From an uncultured Pseudomonadales bacterium (GTDB lineage: Bacteria; Pseudomonadota; Gammaproteobacteria; Pseudomonadales; UBA7434): DNA of 64,000 bases. Each line of letters opens with the position of its first letter. Within the stretch, counting starts at the first letter, position 1. The stretch covers positions 1 through 64,000 of the forward strand of contig CAJQKT010000041.1 of the NCBI GenBank assembly GCA_905478995.1. The letters run 5' to 3'. Positions 56,542-64,000 of this stretch are shown one piece after another. The translations under genes and the position numbers were made by a program. The notes below the pieces were generated by a model. That model was not told the origin of the DNA and ran no database searches. It worked only from the letters and a program-made list of their open reading frames with translations.

Positions 56542-56570
56542 CTTGTAATTGATCTGTTTCGTCCCAATAT
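56542..56570 (+). promoter_or_regulatory. Putative sigma32 (heat-shock) promoter of htpG
   Basis: CTTGTAA (56542-56548), 14-nt spacer, CCCAATAT (56563-56570), close to consensus CTTGAAA-N12-14-CCCCATNT; about 100 nt upstream of htpG. Confidence 0.5.
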
Positions 56571-56672
56571 AAAGCATCGAACATCACAAGTAGGGCTGTC
56601 AGACAGATCAAGCCTGTACTTATTTTAACTGGGCTTTCGCTAGCCCCTCAATAAAGAGATAGAGATAAAAGT

Positions 56673-58649
56673 ATGACCAGCACTGACCAATCCAAAAATA
56701 CTGATAGCACTGCAGCGGCCGATGAAAAAGCGCAAACGTTTGGTTTTCAAACCGAAGCCAAGCAACTCTTGCATTTGATGATCCATTCGCTCTACAGCAA
56801 TAAAGAAATCTTTTTGCGCGAGCTGATCTCAAACGCGTCTGATGCGGCAGATAAACTTCGCTTCGAAGCCGTACAAAATGACAGCTTGTATGAAGGTGAC
56901 AGCGAGCTTGCCATTAAAATTGAGTTTGATAATGAAGCTAATACCATCACGCTTAGCGATAACGGTATTGGTATGTCGCGTGAAGAGGTGATGAATAATC
57001 TAGGCACTATTGCAAAGTCAGGTACGGCTGAGTTTTTGCAAAAAATGACGGGCGATGAGAAAAAAGACTCTCAACTCATTGGTCAGTTTGGTGTGGGTTT
57101 TTATTCGGCTTTTATCGTAGCCGATAAGGTCGATGTATTTACACGACGGGCTGGTTTAGCCGTTGATAAAGCGGTTCATTGGTCTTCCGTAGGTGATGCT
57201 GAGTATACCATTGCCGAAGTCGAAAAAGCCGACCGCGGAACGCGCATTGTTTTGCATCTTCGTGAAGACGAGAATGAGTTTGCCGATAATTGGCGTTTGC
57301 GTAGTATCGTCAAAAAATATTCAGATCATATTGCTATTCCGGTGCAAATGATCAAGCAAGACGTATCCGACGCGCCAGAAGACGCCGAAGGCGATGCCGT
57401 TGCTGAGGCTAAAACTGAAGCCGCGCCGGAATTTGAAGCTGTCAACGATGCCACCGCTCTTTGGACTCGCGCGCGAAATGAAGTTTCGGAAGATGAGTAC
57501 AAAGAGTTTTATAAAGCTATTTCACACGACTTTAGCGATCCGCTTAAGTGGAGCCATAATAAGGTTGAAGGAAAGCTTGAATACACGAGTTTGTTGTATG
57601 TGCCTAGCAAGGCGCCATTCGATTTATGGAATCGCGATTCGGTTCGGGGTTTAAAGCTTTATGTGCAGCGCACGTTCATCATGGACGATGCGGAGCAGTT
57701 TTTGCCAATGTATCTCCGATTTGTTAAAGGAGTAATCGATTCAAACGACCTGCCTCTTAACGTTTCGCGGGAGATCTTGCAGCAAGATAATACGACCGAA
57801 ACTATGCGCAGCGCTTTAACCAAGCGTGTGCTGGATACGCTTGAGAAAATGTCGAAGAACGAAGTAGAGCAGTACGCAAGTTTCTGGAAAGAGTTCGGTA
57901 ATGTTTTAAAAGAAGGCCCAGGCGAAGATTTTGCCAACAAAGAAAAAATCGCAAAATTACTGCGTTTCTCTACCACACAGGACGACACCAATAACCAAAC
58001 ACATTCTCTGGTTGACTATGTTGCTCGCATGAAAGAGGGTCAGGATAAAATTTATTACGTGGCCGCCGAAAACTTCACAACGGCTAAAAATAGCCCTTAC
58101 CTCGAAATCTTCCGCAAGAAAGGCATTGAGGTCTTGTTGTTATGTGATCGAATCGACGATTGGTTGATGAGCCATTTAATGGACTTTGATGGTAAGCACT
58201 TGCAAGACGTTGCCAAAGGCGAGCTCGATTTGGGCGAGTTAGACAACGAAGAGGATAAGAAAGATCAAGAGAAGTTGTCTGAAGCGAGCAAGGATTTGTT
58301 GGAGCGTGCCAAGTCTGCTTTAGGCGACAGCGTCGAAGAAGTTCGTATCACCAATCGACTCACCGAGTCACCAGCGTGTTTGGTGGTTGGTGCTCATGAT
58401 ATGGGCGCACAAATGCGCCGTATCATGGAGTCTGCAGGCCAGGCGTTGCCAGAGAGTAAGCCCATTCTTGAATTGAACCCTGAGCATCCACTGGTGAAAA
58501 AGCTCGATCAAGAAGCCGACGAAGATCGCTTTGGCGATTTGACGCACGTATTATTTGATCAGGCGGCCCTAGCCGCAGGTGATAGCCTTGAGGACCCGGC
58601 TAGCTTTGTGGCAAGACTTAACAAGCTCTTGTTGGAGTTGAGTCACTAG
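56673..58649 (+). CDS. htpG: Molecular chaperone HtpG
   Basis: [81 protein letters not shown]. Confidence 0.98.
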   Translation: MTSTDQSKNTDSTAAADEKAQTFGFQTEAKQLLHLMIHSLYSNKEIFLRELISNASDAADKLRFEAVQNDSLYEGDSELAIKIEFDNEANTITLSDNGIGMSREEVMNNLGTIAKSGTAEFLQKMTGDEKKDSQLIGQFGVGFYSAFIVADKVDVFTRRAGLAVDKAVHWSSVGDAEYTIAEVEKADRGTRIVLHLREDENEFADNWRLRSIVKKYSDHIAIPVQMIKQDVSDAPEDAEGDAVAEAKTEAAPEFEAVNDATALWTRARNEVSEDEYKEFYKAISHDFSDPLKWSHNKVEGKLEYTSLLYVPSKAPFDLWNRDSVRGLKLYVQRTFIMDDAEQFLPMYLRFVKGVIDSNDLPLNVSREILQQDNTTETMRSALTKRVLDTLEKMSKNEVEQYASFWKEFGNVLKEGPGEDFANKEKIAKLLRFSTTQDDTNNQTHSLVDYVARMKEGQDKIYYVAAENFTTAKNSPYLEIFRKKGIEVLLLCDRIDDWLMSHLMDFDGKHLQDVAKGELDLGELDNEEDKKDQEKLSEASKDLLERAKSALGDSVEEVRITNRLTESPACLVVGAHDMGAQMRRIMESAGQALPESKPILELNPEHPLVKKLDQEADEDRFGDLTHVLFDQAALAAGDSLEDPASFVARLNKLLLELSH

Positions 58650-58732
58650 GTTTTCTTACTAAAGCGTGGTTTGACATGTCCAGCGATACTATCCTTTCGC
58701 GGGATATCGTTAGTTGAGAAAGCCGAGCGATT

Positions 58733-59239
58733 ATGAAAAAACTAGCCATTATGCGCCACGGTCATGCTGAGAACTATGTTACTAGCGATCGTGAGCGCAG
58801 GCTTACCGATAGGGGCGTGTTAGCCAGCGGGCAGGGCGCCTCTGTAGTCGCTAGGTTTTTCGATAGTGACTTCCCTTTGGCGCACGTTTATCACAGCCCT
58901 TTCGTAAGAACGACCCATACAGCTTCTACTTTGCTTGCAAGTTTCAGTGAACAGGGTCGAGCGCTAATGGGTGACGTAGTGAGTGAGCCTAGTGACGAAC
59001 TACTGGGCGAACAATCACCCAAGCAGGTTCTTGCTTGGCTTGTAGCTGAGCAAATCGACAATGCACTTTTAGTGAGCCATCAGCCGCTAGTATCACAGTT
59101 GTTGGCTTATTTGATTGATGCCGATTCGAGCTCATCGGCGGGTGCTCGATACTCTATGGCTCCCGCGTCAATTGCACTGCTAGAATATGAGACTCAAGCC
59201 AGTGGCTGCTTCGAGTTAATTAAGTTGCATCATGCTTGA
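58733..59239 (+). CDS. sixA: Phosphohistidine phosphatase SixA-like
   Basis: KLAIMRHGHAENYVTSDRERRLTDRG, VYHSPFVRTTHTAS, LLVSHQPLVSQLLAYL. Confidence 0.9.
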   Translation: MKKLAIMRHGHAENYVTSDRERRLTDRGVLASGQGASVVARFFDSDFPLAHVYHSPFVRTTHTASTLLASFSEQGRALMGDVVSEPSDELLGEQSPKQVLAWLVAEQIDNALLVSHQPLVSQLLAYLIDADSSSSAGARYSMAPASIALLEYETQASGCFELIKLHHA

Positions 59240-59306
59240 AGCTGCCAGGTCTGTATTGCTTTTTAGGCTAGTGTTTTAGCCGCCCACCGATAGAGAAGTC
59301 CCCACC

Positions 59307-60230
59307 ATGCAAACAGCGCCATGTTCTATGCGTTTACAAGTCAATGGTTTGTCGTATGCAGCGCAGCGCTGGGTAAATGTTTCAGAGGAGCAGGGTAAGA
59401 ATGAATTTGCTCACAGTAAGAGCGTTCGCAAGGTTTTATGTTTGCATGGTTGGCTAGATAACAGTGAAAGTTTTGCGCGATTAGCTCCGCTGCTCAAAGG
59501 CTGTGATGTGGTGGCTATTGACATGGCCGGTCACGGAAAAACTAGCCACAGGGCAGCCCATGCAAGTTACGATATCTATGATGATTTAGAAGACATTGGG
59601 GATATTGCAGACGCGTTAGATTGGGATCAATTTACTTTGCTAGGCCATTCACGCGGTGCGGGAGTCGCGTTCCTTTATGCGTCGGTGATGCCGGAGCGAG
59701 TAAAATCTTTGGTCTTGCTAGACGGTATAGTGCCGCCTCCGTGGCTTAATAAAAATGTGGTTGAGCAGTTGCGTGCTTACCTACTCGATAGGCAGCGACT
59801 GCGGGCTAAAACGAGCCGGCCCTATGCAACGCTCGATGAAGCAATTGAACGTCGCTTACTGTCCACCAAGTTAGCGGTTGACGAGGGTAGAGCAATGATT
59901 GAGCGGGATTTAATAAAAACCGACAACGGGTTTGTATGGAGTCATGATAATCGGTTACACGGAAACTCGGCGGTGCGATTTTCTGCAGCTGAGTTAGACG
60001 TGTTTTTATCTTCGTTAACGTTGCCTACTTTACTTTTGGCTGCGCTTGACGGGCATCTCAAGGAATACGCCTTACCTAAAGATCTGACTAAGAATGCTTG
60101 TATTGAGTTGTATTGGCTGCCTGGCAAGCATCATTTCCATATGGAAGGAGCTCAGGTTTCAGGCGTTGCACAAAAAATTAATCATTGGTGGGCTAGTGCG
60201 CCAACCGTTGAAGCTCAGCTTTCAAGCTAA
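59307..60230 (+). CDS. Alpha/beta hydrolase
   Basis: VLCLHGWLDNSESFARLAPLL, VAIDMAGHGKTSHR, LLGHSRGAGVAFLYAS, PGKHHFHME. Confidence 0.9.
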   Translation: MQTAPCSMRLQVNGLSYAAQRWVNVSEEQGKNEFAHSKSVRKVLCLHGWLDNSESFARLAPLLKGCDVVAIDMAGHGKTSHRAAHASYDIYDDLEDIGDIADALDWDQFTLLGHSRGAGVAFLYASVMPERVKSLVLLDGIVPPPWLNKNVVEQLRAYLLDRQRLRAKTSRPYATLDEAIERRLLSTKLAVDEGRAMIERDLIKTDNGFVWSHDNRLHGNSAVRFSAAELDVFLSSLTLPTLLLAALDGHLKEYALPKDLTKNACIELYWLPGKHHFHMEGAQVSGVAQKINHWWASAPTVEAQLSS

Positions 60231-60273
60231 GCGTTGCCTCAACAGGCACTTGTTAACCAAGTGGGGGATCAGA

Positions 60274-60534
60274 TTGGCCAAGTTTGGTAAAACCGTTTTG
60301 CGCACCATCGTTTTAGGCTCGCTAGCATTGATGGCTTTGTGCTACGCGCTGGTGAATATCCTTGATTTGTCGATTTACGAGATGTTATTGCTCGTAGGGA
60401 CTGGCGCGCTATTGGTTGCGATACTGGCTTTGTTCGGGCTTTTATTCGGCTACGTGCTGTATGCTTGGCGCCGCGTTGTGCAACGGCGGCGCGAAGTGAA
60501 AAAATCTGCCAAGGCTGATAACGCAACAAAATAG
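60274..60534 (+). CDS. Small membrane protein (two predicted TM helices)
   Basis: Likely TTG start within track ORF 60094-60534: LAKFGKTVLRTIVLGSLALMALCYALVNI...LLLVGTGALLVAILALFGLLFGYVLYAWRRVVQRRREVKK. Confidence 0.5.
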   Translation: MAKFGKTVLRTIVLGSLALMALCYALVNILDLSIYEMLLLVGTGALLVAILALFGLLFGYVLYAWRRVVQRRREVKKSAKADNATK

Positions 60535-60604
60535 TGATAGGTATGCCGGCGCTAAGCGAAGGTCAGTGCAAAACGACGACCAACCCACATAGATTGAGTT
60601 TGCC

Positions 60605-60895
60605 ATGAAAAGTTTCGAACTAGCTGAGTTACCCGAGCGCTGGTTGATTGTGCCGCCAGAACAGCTCTCTGATGAGGCCCTTGGTGGCGTTTTACAAGAG
60701 TATATCAGTCGCGAGGGTACCGATTACGGTTTGCGTGAGGTTACTTTTGATGCTCAATTAGAGCATGCTAAAAGAGCGATGCTTGAGGGTGAATGCCTAC
60801 TTATCTTTGATCGGCAAACCGAATGCTGTCAGTTGTTATCGAAAGCGCAGCTTAAAGAATTGGTTACGGAAAGTGCTCGGGAGATTGATGAATAG
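60605..60895 (+). CDS. YheU/UPF0270 family protein
   Basis: IVPPEQLSDEALGGVLQEYISREGTDYGLREVTFDAQLEHAKRAMLEGECLLIFDRQTECCQLL matches the family pattern REGTDYG...L.IFD.....C.LL. Confidence 0.75.
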   Translation: MKSFELAELPERWLIVPPEQLSDEALGGVLQEYISREGTDYGLREVTFDAQLEHAKRAMLEGECLLIFDRQTECCQLLSKAQLKELVTESAREIDE

Positions 60896-61029
60896 GTAAG
60901 CGTATAGGCCGCAGCCGTAATGCACTACGCTCATCAAGCCTGCCGCAGGGATACAGACAAACATTATGCTAGCGTGAATGTCGGGGTTGGTGAATTCATC
61001 AAGTATTGAGAAAGGGGCCGGTAGCACAC

Positions 61030-61905
61030 ATGGATAATGGAAATAAGCAGCTCTGGTTTATAGGTATTGGGCTTGGGTCGATAATTGGCGCAGTTATTGG
61101 TGCTGTGCTCGGTTTTGTTTTGACCGTCCAGCATTATCAGCATTTGCAGCAGCAAAGTTTTGCTCAAGAGATCGAGGCTAAATTACAGCAGCAGTTTGCG
61201 CTACTGGATGCACTTTCTTTGGAATTAAAGGCACTGACCGAACAAAATGCACTGCGTGTGGCTGAACTCGTAGAGGCTGCTGGCGCTGTAGCAAGTAGTG
61301 ATAACTTAGCCGAGCTCGATCAGGCCTTTATCAACCAGGTGGCTAATAGAGTTGGCGCGCCACGCCGGACGCGTTTTGCGGCGCCTGACTACGATGCAGC
61401 AATGGAGCGTTTATCTGCTGCTGGGTTTAGCGCGTATGATGCTGAAAAAATATTTGCCATGGAGTCTGAGGCTCAGCTGCGTTTTGTCGAAGCCATATCG
61501 GTTCCAGCCAACCGTGGCAGTATGTTGGCGCAAGAGATTATAGGCGAGCTAGGTGAATCGTTACGTAGTTACATGGGTGATTACGGCTATGAAAATTATC
61601 TTAAAGTCAAAGGCCTGCCAACTGCCGTTAAGGTACAGCGTGTTGCTGGGGGCTCAGCGGGTCAGTCAGCGGGATTAGTACAGGGAGATGAAATCGTTCG
61701 TTATGATGGTTCTCGAGTGTTCGATATACAAGGTTTAAATCGGGTGGTGGAATCGGGAGAACAAGGCGAATTAGTGGCTGTTGAGGTGGTTCGCAGCGGT
61801 AAAAGCATTGCGTTAGAGTTGCCACGCGGAACCATTGGTATTAGCAGTGCGCCTCAGTCACCGCGTGCGGTATTTGGTTTGCGGATGAAAAGACCGATTC
61901 AGTGA
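61030..61905 (+). CDS. Membrane-anchored PDZ-domain protein
   Basis: TM IGIGLGSIIGAVIGAVLGFVLTV, coiled-coil region, C-terminal PDZ (RVAGGSAGQSAGLVQGDEIVRYDGSRVFDIQGLNRVV). Confidence 0.7.
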   Translation: MDNGNKQLWFIGIGLGSIIGAVIGAVLGFVLTVQHYQHLQQQSFAQEIEAKLQQQFALLDALSLELKALTEQNALRVAELVEAAGAVASSDNLAELDQAFINQVANRVGAPRRTRFAAPDYDAAMERLSAAGFSAYDAEKIFAMESEAQLRFVEAISVPANRGSMLAQEIIGELGESLRSYMGDYGYENYLKVKGLPTAVKVQRVAGGSAGQSAGLVQGDEIVRYDGSRVFDIQGLNRVVESGEQGELVAVEVVRSGKSIALELPRGTIGISSAPQSPRAVFGLRMKRPIQ

Positions 61906-62014
61906 TCTTGGCAAAAAATGGGTAAAAACGTTGGCCCTAGGGGCTGGTGCCTCTAGGGAGCTCGTTAAATTATATGATGGTTTGGTTTTTCGGTTTGAAT
62001 AGTGTGCTGGATCT

Positions 62015-62275
62015 ATGAGTAAAAAAATCACAGGTGAGCCGGTCGATCATGATCACGAGATTGACGCTCGTGGGTTGTTATGCCCAGAGCCGGTTATGAT
62101 GCTGCATAAAAAAATAAGAGCTATTGCAGCTGGCGAAACGATTAGATTAGTCGCGACGGACTCATCCACTGAGCGCGATGTGCCGCGTTTTTGCGAGTTT
62201 TTACGTCACCCGCTAATGGCTCGTAAATGTATAGACGGCCACTATCTTTATTGGATAAAAAAGCGTGACGCTTAA
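62015..62275 (+). CDS. tusA: Sulfur carrier protein TusA
   Basis: EIDARGLLCPEPVMMLHKKIRAIAAGETIRLVATDSSTERDVPRFCEFL. Confidence 0.93.
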   Translation: MSKKITGEPVDHDHEIDARGLLCPEPVMMLHKKIRAIAAGETIRLVATDSSTERDVPRFCEFLRHPLMARKCIDGHYLYWIKKRDA

Positions 62276-62302
62276 TTTTTTAAAACGCCTTGGCTGGTAA
62301 GA

Positions 62303-63262
62303 TCAGCTGTTAAATAACTCTTCAATCGCTTCCATAGTTTCTGGGTTCTGTATGCGAATTTGCTCGGCGATATCACGTTGAAAAAAACATTTGAAATCGG
62401 TGTCTTCATCAGCCGAAAATAAACAGTCATCACCGGGTAGTACTGGCAACTTATCAATCTGAGAGTCGTCCGCCAGCATGCCATGCAAGCGTCCATATTC
62501 GTCAAGCGTCCAGCTGACAACAGCAGTTAGGATGAGCGATTCGCTAGCCTCATTGACCAGCAGCGCATGGGTGCCAATAGGGTCTGGGATTTCCTGCACG
62601 ATATTCCAGTCTGCTTGGTTATCGACTGATGCCGCAGTGTTCGAAAGAGCGTTTTTATTTTTGCTTAAAACACTGCCGTTAAAGCGAGCAGCAATGCTGA
62701 GAGTGGCGATTACCTCGGCAGGCGCATCAACAAAAATATTTTCGACGATTGAACAATAGTAGCCCTCCCAAACAATATTGAATTGACTCTCAACCGCTTT
62801 GCAAGGCAGAACTTGGTTGAGCCAGGGCACGATGCCGCTAACACTGCCGTCCTCTAGAAGAGCCCAGCAGAGTATAGGCACTGCGACCAAGCGCTCCGGG
62901 CGATCTGCAGTTGAATAGAGCATGCGTGCACCATTATTTTCTGCGCATACTCGTACAATGCGCAGGTCCCTATGAGCAGAAACATATTGCTTAGTAAATA
63001 GATTGACCACATTTGTAGGCGGCTCGATCTGTTTTGGGCGGGGTGATTCAGGGTGCGTCACGCAGTCAGGTGGTGGATAGCTCCCATCAGCTAGGGAGTC
63101 GGTAATATATTGACTGTTGTTCGCATCATTGCCAGTGGCTTTTGCTGGTATCGGTTTTGGGACGCTATACAATGTCGTTTGAGTTGCCGATCTGTCTTGG
63201 TTGATTTTGAGCGGAGCCAACGTTTTTTTTGTGCCTTCCGGCGGGTTATCTGACTGCATCAA
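62303..63262 (-). CDS. Hypothetical protein with apparent internal duplication
   Basis: 319-aa ORF, sole long ORF on its strand; two segments share the pattern W-x-L-x-(E/D)-x-G-x3-G (ILCWALLEDGSVSGIV and VVSWTLDEYGRLHGML). Confidence 0.65.
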   Translation of the reverse strand: MMQSDNPPEGTKKTLAPLKINQDRSATQTTLYSVPKPIPAKATGNDANNSQYITDSLADGSYPPPDCVTHPESPRPKQIEPPTNVVNLFTKQYVSAHRDLRIVRVCAENNGARMLYSTADRPERLVAVPILCWALLEDGSVSGIVPWLNQVLPCKAVESQFNIVWEGYYCSIVENIFVDAPAEVIATLSIAARFNGSVLSKNKNALSNTAASVDNQADWNIVQEIPDPIGTHALLVNEASESLILTAVVSWTLDEYGRLHGMLADDSQIDKLPVLPGDDCLFSADEDTDFKCFFQRDIAEQIRIQNPETMEAIEELFNS

Positions 63263-63492
63263 TGGTGCTCCTAAAGAGGTTTATGAGCGCATATGAGCAT
63301 CATAAACAGGTTGCATCTTTTGTTGATGGACTACGTCTGGGTGGCGCGCGTTATAGCTTCATGTTCATGTTGGTAAGGCTTGATAGGCTCTCCAAATGTC
63401 ACGTTAAGGTTTCTGTTTGAGAGCCTTTATTGAGTATAGTCGGGCTTAGATATTTGGATGTGATTTAGTCGATGTTTTTTAAGAGATTTTAA

Positions 63493-63633
63493 GTGATTGT
63501 TTATAACGATTTAATGGTTACTCCTGTCGCTGTTTTAGTGGGCTCTTTAGCCGCTTACGGCTGGGTGGGCTCAAGGGTGCGGCTCATTGCAAGTGAAGTG
63601 TTTGATGGCCGCTCGAGTCTTATTGCCTTATGA
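63493..63633 (+). CDS. Putative 46-codon ORF translationally coupled to epmC
   Basis: GTG start; MIVYNDLMVTPVAVLVGSLAAYGWVGSRVRLIASEVFDGRSSLIAL; stop overlaps the next ATG as ATGA (63630-63633). Below the ORF-track length cutoff. Confidence 0.35.
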   Translation: MIVYNDLMVTPVAVLVGSLAAYGWVGSRVRLIASEVFDGRSSLIAL

Positions 63634-64000
63634 ATCACTATGCGTCAGATCTCGAGGCTCTATTTAATCAGACGTTTTTAACGAGCCACAATACACGCTT
63701 AGTCGGTGGCAACGACGAGCCACTTTACCAACCTTCGGTCTGCCTGAATCGTTCGCAGGACTCTGCTGAGATTCGCAGGCAACTGAAGCTCGGGCGTCCA
63801 GATGCACGAGAACCTTTAAATGCTACAGAGAGCCACATTTATTATCGTGAGGATTTTTTTGCGAGTGCTTTGCATGAGGTTGCTCACTGGTGCATCGCTG
63901 GGGAGCAACGCCGAAAGCTGATAGATTATGGCTATTGGTATGAGCCCGATGGCCGCAGCCCAAGCAAGCAAGCTAACTTTCAAATTGCGGAGTGTAAGCC
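63630..64000 (+). CDS. epmC: Elongation factor P hydroxylase EpmC (YfcM), 3' truncated by window edge
   Basis: Own translation: MNHYASDLEALFNQTFLTSHNTRLVGGNDEPLYQP...HIYYREDFFASALHEVAHWCIAGEQRRKLIDYGYWYEPDGRSPSKQANFQIAECK; matches EpmC pattern F(Y)ASA-HE-HWCIAG..RR...D.GYWY.PDGR. Confidence 0.9.
   Translation, partial: MNHYASDLEALFNQTFLTSHNTRLVGGNDEPLYQPSVCLNRSQDSAEIRRQLKLGRPDAREPLNATESHIYYREDFFASALHEVAHWCIAGEQRRKLIDYGYWYEPDGRSPSKQANFQIAECK

Noticed and set aside
63281-63420. Small ORF MSAYEHHKQVASFVDGLRLGG... after an AAAGAGG-like SD
   Set aside because: Possible but only 46 codons with no family or overlap coupling; too weak to annotate.

Overview
This 64 kb window looks like chromosomal sequence from a marine-type gammaproteobacterium (lineage is inferred from gene content and order). 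It is densely coding, with about 50 supported protein genes, one tRNA-Arg(ACG) and several intrinsic terminators. I see no rRNA, CRISPR array, transposase, integrase or prophage. Left to right it holds: the end of a type II secretion cluster (gspL, gspM, gspA/exeA-like, gspB); an AddB-like/AddA-like helicase-nuclease pair; an OlsF-type bifunctional acyltransferase; hemB; a DegQ/DegP protease; cysH; purB-mnmA-nudJ-rluE; an N-degron block (cspD, clpS, clpA, infA, bpt, aat); trxB; ftsK-lolA-rarA; a PEP-CTERM protein; crcB-serS-cysG; a His/Met-rich pair probably linked to metals; ybiT; rhlE; csrA; metY; a FabH-like KAS III; a four-gene glucosylglycerate operon; htpG; sixA; tusA; and a truncated epmC at the right edge. 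The ORF track misses epmC and a 46-codon ORF translationally coupled to it. The most interesting items are: (1) an operon that appears to encode a closed glucosylglycerate synthesis and phosphorolysis cycle; (2) a 31-bp tandem repeat carrying dyads upstream of that operon; (3) a four-fold CTCGAT repeat at exactly 15-nt spacing just upstream of rhlE; (4) a His/Met-rich DUF2946-like plus outer-membrane-like pair; (5) an unassigned 319-aa protein with an apparent internal duplication; (6) structured intergenic elements near csrA, serS and ybiT. I did not find a clearly novel defence or mobile system. All family assignments come from reading the translations, not from database searches.
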